64,000 nucleotides of DNA. Origin: Clusia tigrina. Its lineage: Eukaryota > Arthropoda > Insecta > Diptera > Clusiidae. The stretch is taken from positions 322,138,531-322,202,530 of the forward strand of contig OV050030.1 in the NCBI GenBank assembly GCA_920105625.2, in the 5' to 3' direction. Positions 1 through 10,128 of the stretch are shown here, piece after piece. The stretch's first letter is position 1. The number at the start of each line of letters is the position of its first letter. The translations under genes and the position numbers were made by a program. A model generated the notes under the pieces. The model saw nothing but the letters and a program-made list of their open reading frames with translations. It had not been told where the DNA came from and searched no databases.

Positions 1-2
1 AC

Positions 3-1130
3 CACCCGTATTTCGTGAAGGATTTACACACAGCCATTCGCACGAAATACCGAGAAGCACGCGATGAGATGGACAGAGCAGTACACGCCATCAAACGTCT
101 CCAGGCAGCATCAACCTCAAAGGCTGCACCGGAGGTACTCAAAACGGTACGGTCGCCGCAGCCAGCCACCAGACAAAGCGAATCAAGCACCGTGATAGCT
201 GCCCCCAGAAGTCCGTCAAGTCAGCTATGCTCACTAATTGACAAACAAAAGAAGTCAATAGACACAGCTAGCAAACTACTTAGCCAAGTGCTTAATAGTG
301 TGACACAGCAAACGTCGCACTATTACGCAATGCAGGCGAAGACAGCAGAAACGCATTGGAAATCTGCCCAGGACCTGCACCAAAGGATCTGGTTATCTGA
401 TGAGCCCAGCTCATACGACTATGAGGGTTTTGCCCAGATTGAGCAAGCAATCACTGCACAGATTTTGCAGCTTCAAGATATGGCTCGAGAATCAGCGGCA
501 TCAATTATGCAAGCCTCTCCAACAGCAGTCAATAGGCAAACAGCCAATATGACGACATCAGGTCTAAAACTTCCCAAGGTTGAACTACCAAAATTCGATG
601 GCAGCTACCACAAGTGGAGGCAGTTCCACGATATATTTATGGAGTTGGTCGACAAACAACCAATTCTAGCTTGCCAAAAGATGTGGTTCTTGAAGTCCAG
701 TTTATCCGGTCAGGCGGAAGGACTAATTCGGAACTTCACAGCATCAGCAAATGATTACGAGGCTGCATGGGCGGTGGTCAAGGATCGATATGAAAACCCT
801 CGGCTGCTGATAAACGCAACGTTAAGCAGACTGCTCTCCCAACCGACAATCAACAACGATCAGGCATCAGCGATTAAGTTCTTCCACGACACTACCAAGG
901 AGTGCATCATGACTCTACAAGGTCTAGGAGTGAGCACCGACAGCTGGGACTCCATTCTGCTGTACATATTAACCCAAAACCTGCACAAAACCACTCACGC
1001 ATTATGGGAGCAATCCTTAAAACAACCGAAGGAGATACCATCTGTAAACGAATTCCTGAAATTCCTTGAACTTAGATTCCAGTCATTGGAAGCTTTAGGA
1101 GGAAGACTCAACAAAGATGCGGCAGAATAA
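3..1130 (+). CDS. gag: BEL/Pao gag (N-terminal part outside the window)
   Basis: This is the structural (capsid-type) polyprotein that packages element RNA in cytoplasmic particles. The frame is open from base 3 with no ATG, so the true start is upstream of the window. The central segment LPKVELPKFDGSYHKWRQF followed by a helical region is typical of the BEL gag domain (Pfam DUF1759 type, from memory of the family). The frame ends at a TAA at 1128-1130. The next pol frame is the same frame, so gag and pol are separated by this single stop and no other stop before the zinc knuckles. Whether the stop is natural (readthrough) or a mutation cannot be told from one copy. Confidence 0.88.
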   Translation, partial: HPYFVKDLHTAIRTKYREARDEMDRAVHAIKRLQAASTSKAAPEVLKTVRSPQPATRQSESSTVIAAPRSPSSQLCSLIDKQKKSIDTASKLLSQVLNSVTQQTSHYYAMQAKTAETHWKSAQDLHQRIWLSDEPSSYDYEGFAQIEQAITAQILQLQDMARESAASIMQASPTAVNRQTANMTTSGLKLPKVELPKFDGSYHKWRQFHDIFMELVDKQPILACQKMWFLKSSLSGQAEGLIRNFTASANDYEAAWAVVKDRYENPRLLINATLSRLLSQPTINNDQASAIKFFHDTTKECIMTLQGLGVSTDSWDSILLYILTQNLHKTTHALWEQSLKQPKEIPSVNEFLKFLELRFQSLEALGGRLNKDAAE

Positions 1131-4100
1131 GGGCGACCAAGGGCCTACCAGGCGTTAAGTGTTTCAGTGCCAACAGGTCCAGCATGCATCAAATGCAACC
1201 AACATCATGCGCTATTTCAATGTCAAGATTTTCTCAAAATGACACCAAGTCAGCGGTTAAACACAGTCCAAAAAGCAAACTACTGTGTAAACTGTCTGAA
1301 AGGTGGGCACAATGCCAAATCTTGCTTGTCAGGCAACTGCACCAAATGCAATAGTAAACACAACACGTTGTTGCATCTAGAAGCACGGGAGCAGACCACA
1401 AGAGGAAGCCGATCAATAGCAATCAATTTAAAATCAACTACAACTCTGTCCAATACCGCAGTGGCATCAGCAGCCACCGACATCATGCCTACACATCGAA
1501 GCTGTTATGTCTTGTTGGGAACAACTAAAATCAGAATAACAGCTGCGAATGGACGATCGGGTGAATTTAGAGCCATTCTCGACTCAGGATCACAAATCAA
1601 CATCGTCTCCGAGCGTGTCATTAAAAGGCTAGGCATATATCCAATCGAGGCTTCGTTGTGCATTGAAGGTATTGGGAAGGCCCAAAGAAGAGCTACGCAC
1701 CGCGCTAACATGAAACTGGAATCTCGAACAAGCAACTTTGCAGCCGACTTCGAGGCATTTGTACTGCCAAGCATTGTTCCAATTCAACCAGCTCAGCAGC
1801 TAAACGTTACAAAATGGCCGATTTCTAAGGGTGTCCAACTGGCTGATCCGGACTTTAATCAACCAGGAAAAATCGATGTTCTCTTGGGCGCAGAGCTGTA
1901 TTACGACCTCATAGAAATGGGCCAAATCAAACTTTCCTCTGAGCTCCCAGTCATGCAAAACACAACGCTTGGTTGGGTGATAAGTGGAAAAATTGGCCAA
2001 AGCTCAACAAAAACAGCAACATGTGCAGTCTACACTGGTCAGGAGAATGGTTCCCTCAACGACACTCTTGAAAAATTCTGGCAACTTGAAGGATCTGATT
2101 CACCGAGCTGTAAGTTTACAACCGCCAGGCGTCGCTGTGAAGAACATTTTCTGCAAAATTATCAACGTGATATCAATGGGCGCTTCATAGTGAAATTGCC
2201 GTTCCAAACCACTCCAAACCAACTGGGAGAATCGCGGAAGTTAGCTCTGCAACGGTTCATGACAATTGAACGAAAAATGATAAAGATTCCCGAATTCAAG
2301 GCCCAATATGTAGCCTTCATGCGAGAATACGAGAAGCTTGGTCATATGGAAGAGATTGATATAACTAGCATCAAGAGTTCCCACTGCTTTCTTCCACATC
2401 ATGCCGTTTTGAAGCCAGACAGCTCAACGACAAAGCTAAGAGTCGTATTCGATGCTTCAGCCAAAACATCAACAAATGTCTCTTTAAACAATCTTCTGGC
2501 AACAGGACCAACTATCCAGGAAGATGTATTCACTATTCTTTTGCGTTTCCGGCTCCCTCGATTTGTCTTTACAGCCGACATTGAAAAGATGTATCGACAA
2601 GTGCGAGTAGATAAAGACGATCAAAAGTTCCAACTTATCTGGTGGAGAGAGGATCCCTCACATCCCATGAAGTGTTATCAGCTCACGACAGTCACCTACG
2701 GTACAACATCTGCACCGTATTTGGCTATCCGCACACTTCAGGCTCTGGCTGACGATCAAGCCAACAAATACCAACTAGGAGCAGAAGTCGTAAAATCCAA
2801 TTTTTATGTCGATGATGTGTTGAGCGGATCTGATCATCTCTCCACTGCATGTGAAATACAGCGGCAACTTCGACTCATGCTTAGTTCCGCGGGTTTCAAT
2901 TTACGGAAGTGGTGCGCGAATCACCCAAGGTTACTAGAAGAAATTCCAGTCACGGACCGTGAAGTAAATATGGAATTCGGTGACACACTGGACGACAACA
3001 TCAAAACAATGGGATTGATTTGGAGCCCTTCTAATGATGACTTTAAGGTCAAGGTTGGTGTAGTAGAATCCGGTAGGATAACAAAGCGTTCAGCCTTAGC
3101 AGATATTTCACGTATTTTTGATCCCCTTAGCTTCGTCGCGCCAGTTACGACCACAGCAAAAGTGTTCCTTCAACAACTATGGAAACTTAAAATAGACTGG
3201 GATACAGAACTTCCAGCACCACTTCACAAAACATGGCTAACCTTCAAAAAGGACTTGCAGAAGTTAGAAACCATCAGCGTGCCACGCCACGTCTTCGGTC
3301 GTACAGTACCCAAGGACCCCCAAGTACACATTTTCGCTGACGCATCAAAACGTGCCTATGGAGCGGTAGCATACATGCGAACACAAGATTCCCAAAACCA
3401 GATAATCGTTCGCTTCCTATGCGCGAAATCACGAGTAGCTCCAACAAAGCAAGTAACATTACCAAGACTGGAATTGTGCGCTGCTAAGGTCGCCGTGGAA
3501 TTGATGCAGATTGATGAAAGCCCATTCTTCAAAGGCGTTACAACGCATTTTTGGTCTGATTCCACAGCGCTCCTGGGATGGATAAATGCAGAATCAGCAC
3601 ACTACCACACATTCGTGGCAAACCGAATTTCGGCTATTCAGCAAGCAACTAATCCACAACAATGGCGTCGCGTGCCGTCCCAAGACAATCCCGCAGATCT
3701 GGTATCAAGAGGCGTGACAGCAGCTAAATTGGTTGACAACCTGTTTTGGCTATATGGACCTAAGTTCCTGCATGGATCTATGACAATTTGGCCACTTCAA
3801 CCTCCGCGAGAACAATGTGCCTTGGAACTCAGGCGGCAGACGAGTGCAGCTCTAACACTCAATTCGAAAGAGACAACAACTTTCTGGGAAGAAATCAATC
3901 ACCGAAACTCATTTCGACGCCTGCAAAGAATTGTAGCATATGTCATTCGTTATGTGAAAGTATTAAGAAACAAGGTGTCCCACCCTACAATAGCACCAAC
4001 AGCCGAAGAAAGGCATCATTGACATTGATTGTCAAGGGTACCCAAGGAAGAGCCTTTTACGATGACATTAAAAACTTAGAGCGTCACTCAACTGTCAATA

Positions 4101-4192
4101 ACACTAGCGATATCAGTAATTTGTCACCGTTTATTGATGACCAAGGTATCCTAAGGGTTGGAGGACGGCTAGAGGCATCTAACTTGTCCATC
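1131..4192 (+). pseudogene. pol: BEL/Pao pol: zinc knuckles, protease, RT, RNase H, frameshifted at its 3' end
   Basis: The gag frame continues as CCHC-type knuckles (CIKC, CVNC, CTKC, about 1185-1370). Next comes an aspartic protease with AILDSGSQINIV near 1572-1608. A reverse transcriptase follows, with FTADIEKMYRQVRV near 2567 and FYVDDVLSGSD near 2804. RNase H begins at HIFADASKRAYGAVAY near 3328. The frame stops at 4020-4022, but BEL-like sequence (LIVKGTQGRAFYDDI, then LSPFIDDQGILRVGGRLEASN) continues in the second frame from about 4010, and changes frame again near 4188 to enter the integrase. Two single-base indels are the simplest explanation. No ATG is needed because the product would be part of a polyprotein. 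Confidence 0.9.
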
Positions 4193-5394
4193 CCATGTTG
4201 CTGCCATACAACGACCATATCTTCAGAATGATTCTCATCATGATGCATGAGAATAATTTGCATTGTGGTCCACAAGGTTTGCTATCAGCGTCAAGGCAAC
4301 GATTTTGGATAATAAAAGGAAAAATAATGGCCCGAAACGTTGTGCAAAATTGCGTGCGCTGCACCAGATCCAAGCCTAAGTTATTCACTCAAGTGATGGG
4401 AAATTTGCCAGCAACCAGAGTCACTCCAGCTCGACCGTTTGTCCATAGTGGAGTGGATTATTGCGGACCATTTTGGGTGCACTATAAAATTCGTGGAAAG
4501 AAGCCACACAAGGCTTACATCGCAGTATTTTCCTGTTTCGCAACAAAGGCAGTTCACCTAGAGGTTGTAACCGAATTGACGACCGAAGCATTTATCGGAG
4601 CGCTGAAACGCTTCACGTCTCGCCGCGGACGGTGTGACACTATCTATTGTGACAACGCAACCAATTTCGTCGGCGCAAGTAACAATCTGAAGGAGCTAAA
4701 CGATTTCATCTTCTCAAACACCTCACGAGAAAATATCACGAGATCATGCAGCGACCGTGGAATAAACTTCAAATTTATTCCTCCTAGAGCTCCACATTTT
4801 GGAGGCTTATGGGAAGCAGCGGGTAAATCCGCCAAGCATTTGCTACTACGAAGCTTATCGACAGCATCGCTGACCTACGAAGAACTCGAAACTATCCTCG
4901 TCGAGATCGAGGGAATTTTGAATTCTCGACCGCTTACCCCAATGTCAACAGATCCAGATGACCTAACAGCGCTAACTCCGGAACACTTCTTGATAGGCGA
5001 ACCGTTAACTTCACAGATAGATAGGAACATGTCAGAATCCAAGGTATCCCTACAAACTAGATGGAAATTGGTGACACACCTTAAATACGAGTTCTGGAAA
5101 CGTTGGTCACACGAGTACCTTCACCAACTTCAGCAACGACACAAATGGAAGGGTCCAACCAGCACCATAGAGCCAAATACTATGGTAATCGTCAAAGAAG
5201 ATAACTTATCAGTGCTCCAATGGCCTCTAGGGCGAATTGTTAAGGTATACAAGGGTGACGATGGCTTAGTAAGAATGTGCGACGTAAAAACACAAAGGGG
5301 CATATTTAAAAGAGCAATTCAAAGACTGCCACCATTATTCTCCGCAGATCATGACGACATCGAAGTACATCCAGAAGAGCAACCAGTGCCAAAA
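4193..5394 (+). CDS. pol: BEL/Pao integrase domain
   Basis: The integrase inserts the double-stranded cDNA into the chromosome. An HHCC zinc domain is seen first (HENNLHCG, then CVRCTRSK near 4351). The catalytic core follows: D in HSGVDYCGPF near 4447, D in IYCDNATNF near 4642, and E in FGGLWEAAGKSAK near 4798. The C-terminal block TRWKLVTHLKYEFWKRWSHE is the conserved tail of BEL integrases (DUF5641 type). The frame is open for 998 codons and runs directly into the env-like region, so in this copy integrase and envelope form one reading frame. A spliced env message could exist, but no splice site was established. Confidence 0.9.
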
Positions 5395-7191
5395 AGGAGA
5401 AGAATAATACCAGCAATCACTAATGGTTTGGCATTGCTACTCACAATAATGATGTTACCAATAATATTGGGATCTCCAGTGCAAGTTAATCGTTTTGGTT
5501 CAAAACTTGGCATCCACTTCGAAAATATAGGATCAGTTGCTATTTCATCTACGGAATGGAACTTGCTCGTATACTACGATCTGAAACCATATTGGACAGA
5601 AGCATCAACGCTGTTCAACGGTACCAGCACCCTACGTCAACTTTGCCGAAAGATTAAACAAAACTACACTTGTAGTCATCTAACTGACAGCTTCGATCGA
5701 CTTGAAGGAGAATTGCGTGTAGATATCTGTATAGATAATCTGTTAAGAAGCAGTCGCAACAGTAGAGGGGCAGTAAATCTCGTTGGAAACCTTGCACATA
5801 CACTATTTGGCGTGTTAGATTCAGAGTATTCCAAAAAGATGTCAAGGACAATATTAAACGTCAAAGAAAACGAGTCCAATCTGCTACATCTGCTGAAGAA
5901 TCAAACATCCATCATTGCTTCCACCGTCAACATCATAAAGCAGGATCAGATAGCGGTTAAGACAAAATTTGATGAATTTGACCAACAAGTGAATCAAATG
6001 TGGAATCAATTGCAGAAAGAAGACGAAGAGCTGCAACAATCGAAATTGTTGGAACTATTCAACGCTCTGTCAATTCAACTAACTCTAATCGCAACCGATT
6101 TACAACGTACACAGTCAGCTAAACTGGATGTTCTCACAGACACTCACCATGGTAAATTCAATCCGCTACTTTTAGCTCCCGAGCAATTGCATACCGAAGT
6201 TGACAAAATTAAACTCCACCTGCCATCATCATTAGAACTACCTGCAAATCAAGAGGACTTAATACAACTATATAGGATAATGAAGGTAAAGGGAGGACTC
6301 ACTCAGGACCATGTTGTGTTTAAGATTACATTACCGTTGGTGGAACATGACCGATTTGAACTCTTTCTGCTCATTTCGGTACCAAATTGGATCAACAACA
6401 CTATGGTGGCAATTGATACATGCACCACCTTTCTGGCCACAAATGCTGCTCGCGATCAATACCTCCGGATTAGCTCCGACGACTTTGCATCATGTGAGCG
6501 AATCAATCAAAATGAATACGTATGTTCAAATGTGCCAATCCGGTACAGCTATGAGGCTGAGATGTGTTCCTGCGAAATCAATTTGTTTAACAACAACACT
6601 GAGCCAAATTGTAAACTAAAACCTGTGGCCAATAAAATTACGTGGCTACTATTGAAGAAAAAAAATCAATGGATTTATGCAATTCCGTCAACTTCACGCG
6701 CCACAGCAGTCTGCGGCAAAGAAATCATCCCGTTGACACTGAAAGGCTCAGGACTACTGACACTTCAGCCAGAATACGTGCTGAAACACAATGCAATCTC
6801 AATACAAGGGCAAGAATCCGTGTCCAGTTCGTTAACAGCATCACGCACAAGCCTAGGAAAAATTTCAGAATTATCTAATAGTGAACAAATAACCCCACTA
6901 TTGCAGAAAATCAACGCGATCACTTACACAACACAACTGAAGAATCTAACAGAATTACACAATGCTCTGGCCAAGGAAAAACTGATGACACTGCAGAAAA
7001 TTCAACCACCAGGATATTACCACCATGCGGTCAGTTATACCGCACTGTTCCTGTCCGTGATACTTTTAATTACTGGGCTCATATGGAAAATACGAAGTCA
7101 ACGTGGCGTCAATGTACCAGAAATCATCACGTCAACAGATACGGTGCCTCAGCCTCGCCCTCGCCACCAACCAATAGAGAATCTTATATAG
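5395..7191 (+). CDS. env: env-like F-type fusion glycoprotein region fused to pol
   Basis: Downstream of the integrase the same frame encodes a basic patch and then a hydrophobic segment (LALLLTIMMLPIILG, near 5425), which looks like a signal peptide. Next come Asn-X-Ser/Thr sites and a furin-like basic site (RNSR, near 5755). A Gly/Ala-rich hydrophobic stretch with LFGVLD follows, resembling the fusion peptide of baculovirus F and errantivirus Env proteins. Then come heptad-like helices, a Cys-rich ectodomain and a C-terminal membrane span (LFLSVILLITGLIW, near 7045) with a short basic tail. This layout matches F-type envelope proteins known in roo-like BEL elements. The region is open throughout; function is inferred only. 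Confidence 0.75.
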   Translation, partial: RRRIIPAITNGLALLLTIMMLPIILGSPVQVNRFGSKLGIHFENIGSVAISSTEWNLLVYYDLKPYWTEASTLFNGTSTLRQLCRKIKQNYTCSHLTDSFDRLEGELRVDICIDNLLRSSRNSRGAVNLVGNLAHTLFGVLDSEYSKKMSRTILNVKENESNLLHLLKNQTSIIASTVNIIKQDQIAVKTKFDEFDQQVNQMWNQLQKEDEELQQSKLLELFNALSIQLTLIATDLQRTQSAKLDVLTDTHHGKFNPLLLAPEQLHTEVDKIKLHLPSSLELPANQEDLIQLYRIMKVKGGLTQDHVVFKITLPLVEHDRFELFLLISVPNWINNTMVAIDTCTTFLATNAARDQYLRISSDDFASCERINQNEYVCSNVPIRYSYEAEMCSCEINLFNNNTEPNCKLKPVANKITWLLLKKKNQWIYAIPSTSRATAVCGKEIIPLTLKGSGLLTLQPEYVLKHNAISIQGQESVSSSLTASRTSLGKISELSNSEQITPLLQKINAITYTTQLKNLTELHNALAKEKLMTLQKIQPPGYYHHAVSYTALFLSVILLITGLIWKIRSQRGVNVPEIITSTDTVPQPRPRHQPIENLI

Positions 7192-7210
7192 GTTGAGCTG
7201 TGCTCAACGC

Positions 7211-7220
7211 GAGGGAGAAA
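7211..7220 (+). promoter_or_regulatory. polypurine tract of the BEL element
   Basis: GAGGGAGAAA directly precedes the TGTTAA start of the LTR. It would serve as the RNase H-resistant primer for plus-strand DNA synthesis. Confidence 0.8.
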
Positions 7221-7868
7221 TGTTAATTGCATTAACAGTTGATGTGCAAACCTCATTGGGAGGTATGTAACATTCAAACGTTTAATGCATAACATCTTCT
7301 TTTGCATACAATTAGGCTTGTGTTAAGCAAATCTTGCCAGCTTAACGATGGAATTTGCATTGTTGACAAAAACTCCAATATATACTACATCAGCGAAGGC
7401 ATTGTACTGGATGAAACATGATATCAAGTGCAATACGCTGAAAAACTCAATTCAAGGCCAGCTTGCAAATTTGTCAATAATGCACATTTCATGGTTATGC
7501 TGTCAATTCAATAATACCTAATATGTATAGCCAAATTATATGTAATATATGTATATAGAAAAATGAATAAATACCCACGATTGGCACATCCAAAAGTCAG
7601 TCAATCAGTAAGAGTTAACTGTGAGTCTTTTCATTTTAACTTAACATTGATTGATTCTCCTTCTCCGACACCAAGGTTTATGTGCCAGTTGTCACACCCA
7701 CCATCAACTCGGTACAAGCACCGCTGTTGACATTAGGTCTTTTTTCAACGATACCAAGGTTCACGTGCCTGGTATCAACTTTATAATCAACTCTGTACAA
7801 GAACCGTTGTTGAAATTCAGCTGTTAAATTTAGTTTAACAGTATGTAAGGTACCAATAGATCGCAACA
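7221..7868 (+). repeat. 3' LTR of the BEL element
   Basis: The segment starts TGTTAATTGC immediately after the polypurine tract and ends GATCGCAACA, giving the TGTT...AACA termini usual for BEL LTRs. Near 7551-7575 there is a TATATAG box followed by AATAAA, and a GTCAGTCAATCAGT stretch that may be the start of the transcript. The 5' LTR is outside the window, so the right boundary rests on the terminal dinucleotide and is uncertain by a few bases. The following five bases, CTTAA, would be the target duplication. Confidence 0.75.
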
Positions 7869-7955
7869 CTTAAATACCTATTTTTGATCGCTCCCTAATG
7901 TTCTAGAGTTCATGTATTTTGCGCTCCTTTTTAACATAGCGTGTCATTGGAAGCG

Positions 7956-8135
7956 AGCGCTCGTTTTGTCGTCCTATGCGAGTAATATTGGAGCGCTCGT
8001 TTTGACTTCCTAAGCGAGTAATATTGGAGCGCTCGTTTTGACTTCCTAAGCGAGTAATATTGAAGCGCTCGGTTAGAGTTCCTACGCGAGTAGTATTGGA
8101 ACGATCTTTTATTCATAGTACGCAAGTAAAAGGAA
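7956..8135. repeat. 36-bp tandem repeat array, about 5 units
   Basis: Four clear units of 36 bp, each starting AGCGCTCG and containing CGAGTAATATTGG, lie head to tail, with a fifth degenerate unit up to about 8135. Units 2 and 3 are identical; units 1 and 4 carry several changes. Each unit contains the palindrome GAGCGCTC at its junction. A related motif is found again near 13655-13705, on the other side of the host gene. No coding function is evident. Confidence 0.85.
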
Positions 8136-8306
8136 AAACGATTATTGCTTATTCTGTACATTAAATACCTGTATACAAAATTGACAGAACATAATTCTAG
8201 CAAATTCCAGTCATATATATAAGAAAATTTATACAGGGAATTCAATTCAAAATTGGAAAAAGCATTAACGGATAATATTTAAATATAATAAAGTAATTAA
8301 TATTAA

Positions 8307-8490
8307 TTATTGCTGCTTTAGGGAATACGTCTTTCTGTAGAAGGCCACTTTGCTTTTCCGGAACGCTTCTCGCATTGATTTCTCATAGTCTGGATAGGTG
8401 GTATATGTATTCTTCATGGCTTGAAACAAATAGTAATTAAAATGCATGTAACTTTTTAGGTGCGATCTTTCCCTTCGACCCGTTCCAATT
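8307..8490 (-). CDS. candidate 3' coding exon of a small host gene, cut by Gypsy-1
   Basis: On the minus strand, DNA outside the Gypsy-1 LTR encodes a short charged, helical C-terminus ending in TYSLKQQ followed by TAA. It is rich in aromatic and basic residues (MHFNYYLFQAMKNTY, then YEKSMREAFRKSKVAFYRK) and does not resemble any retroelement domain. The other side of Gypsy-1 carries an ATG exon and a good intron in the same orientation, so this is best read as the last exon of one small gene. An ATG inside the LTR at 8546 reads in frame into this exon, giving a 79-codon chimeric ORF. I do not recognise the protein. Confidence 0.5.
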
Positions 8491-8684
8491 TGTAATAATT
8501 GAAACGCACGCGTTGAAGGTTTAAATGGAACTGATGATTTATTCAAGTATTCTTAAAACTACCATTTACAAGGTTGTAATATAAAAGGAATGTTGGACAA
8601 TGTTGCAATTCATTGTACTAGTTAGGAAATTGATACTTTTTAAAAAAGTTGCCAACCAATTAGATTAATTGCTAATATATTACA
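8491..8684 (-). repeat. 3' LTR of Gypsy-1
   Basis: This is the left copy of the 194-bp repeat, starting TGTAATAATT and ending ATATTACA on the plus strand. It matches the right copy except for one visible change (CCATTTACAAGG against CCATATACAAGG). Confidence 0.93.
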
Positions 8685-8701
8685 TTACTCCTCCCTAAAT
8701 T
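8685..8701 (-). promoter_or_regulatory. polypurine tract of Gypsy-1
   Basis: On the minus strand the sequence AATTTAGGGAGGAGTAA abuts the LTR start. Its position fixes which LTR is the 3' one. Confidence 0.8.
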
Positions 8702-8860
8702 CAAAACAGTATGGAAATTTAAAGTAAAACATGAATTCATTTCAATATTAATTTTTTTAAAAATTATATGAAATTATATTAGATTTTAAAAAGAGTAATA
8801 TAGAAAATGAATGTAATTAATTTTGATAAAATATAGAAATATGTACATAAAAATTTCATC

Positions 8861-10110
8861 TCAGTGTCTTCGAAAATCTGCTGGTTCGTAACGTGATACT
8901 TCTGGACATAATCTTGTTGTTCTACGCAGTTGATGATCTTGTTGACTGACGTTCGAATCTGCTGGATTCCTTGGACTTGTAGTCGGAGATATTACAGTTG
9001 TAGGAGGACTAGTCGAAGTTTGTGATGTTGAAGGTTCAACATACGAAGGGAAATACAAATTATCGTCGTTTTCTTCAGAAAAGTCCGGATTAATATTTGG
9101 AGAACTTCGAGGCTTCATTTGTTTTACATGGCGTCTGCAAACCCCTTTGTTTGTATTTACTAGGAATATGATGTTACCAACTTTCGTCTGAATAACACCT
9201 GTTATCCATTTCTTCCCCTTACCATAATTTCTGATAAAAACGTTATCATTTACCTGGTATTTAGTTGATTTTGAGCAATTGCGATGAGGCTTCTCCGAAG
9301 GTTCTAAAAGCTGAGACCAAATTGTACGTACTGGTCTACCACGCATAAGCTCCGCAGGAGATGTACCTTCTGATTTCGGCATGAAACGGTAGGTCGAAAG
9401 AAATTTATGAACGGCATTTTTGATGGGCATATCGTCGTCAATGTTTTTTCGAACTGATGTTTTAAAAGTTCTGACGAAACGTTCTGCTAAACCGTTGGAT
9501 GCTGGATGAAATGGCGTGGTTGTGATGTGCGTAATTCCGAGTTTAGTGCAAAATTGATCGAAGTCTTCAGATGTTAGCTGTAGTCCATTGTCACTGACAA
9601 TTGTATTTGGAATGCCCTCAATGGAAAAAATGGCAGATAGGGCTGAAATTGTGTCTTCTGTTGTTTGTTTTAGACATTGATGACACATACGGAAACTGAA
9701 AATGAATCAACACATATGAGCCACATTGAATTAAATATTGGCCCACCAAAATCGATGTGTATTCGCTCCCAAGGCTTGGTTGATTTTGGCCAGCTTTCGT
9801 ACTGCCTGGATGGAGACTGATTCTGAACTTTACATGTTTCGCAGTCAGAAGCTATTTTTGAAATGTCAGCATCGATATTGTTCCACCATATGTACTGTCT
9901 TGCAAGTTGCTTCATTTTAATAATACCCCAATGTCCGTCATGCAAAAGTTTCAGCGTCTGTTGTTTCAAAGCATCAGGTATTACAACACGAACGTAATCC
10001 GTTTGAAGACAAAGCAAATCATTGTAAATTGTCATATTGTTCCTGCGATTAAAAAATGGTTTCAAGTTTGTTTGTTCTGCAGGTAGTTGCTCTGGCCAAC
10101 CATTTTTCAC
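8861..10110 (-). pseudogene. pol: Gypsy-1 integrase, two frames
   Basis: The zinc domain is in the right-hand frame (LLHDGHWGIIKMKQLARQ, then CETCKVQ), with the first catalytic D in IHIDFGGPI. A frame change near 9680 leads to the rest of the core: D in TIVSDNGLQLTSEDF and E in NGLAERFVRTFKTS. A C-terminal part follows with YQVNDNVFIRNYGKGKKW, the chromodomain/SH3-like region of Ty3/gypsy integrases. The C-terminus is Ser/Thr/Pro-rich and stops before the polypurine tract, so there is no env gene. Domain identity is clear; the gene is broken. Confidence 0.9.
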
Positions 10111-10128
10111 AAAATGATAAACTTGTCG

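Larger units (their letters stand above)
1..7868 (+). mobile_element. BEL/Pao LTR retrotransposon with env-like region, 5' end outside the window
   Basis: The order gag, aspartic protease, reverse transcriptase, RNase H, integrase, env-like glycoprotein, polypurine tract and 3' LTR is that of a BEL/Pao element with a retrovirus-like third module. Family hallmarks are seen: a DSGSQ protease site, the YVDDVLSG polymerase box and an integrase followed by the long BEL-specific C-terminal domain. The window opens inside gag, so the 5' LTR and primer-binding site cannot be examined. Coding is broken by one stop between gag and pol and two single-base frame changes in pol, so this copy is probably not autonomous. 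Overall family assignment is firm; the subfamily is not. Confidence 0.93.

Noticed and set aside
7931..8245. 104-codon minus-strand ORF with Ala-Leu-Gln-Tyr-Tyr repeats
   Set aside because: The repeating peptide is the translation of the 36-bp tandem repeat, and no start, domain or splice context supports a gene.
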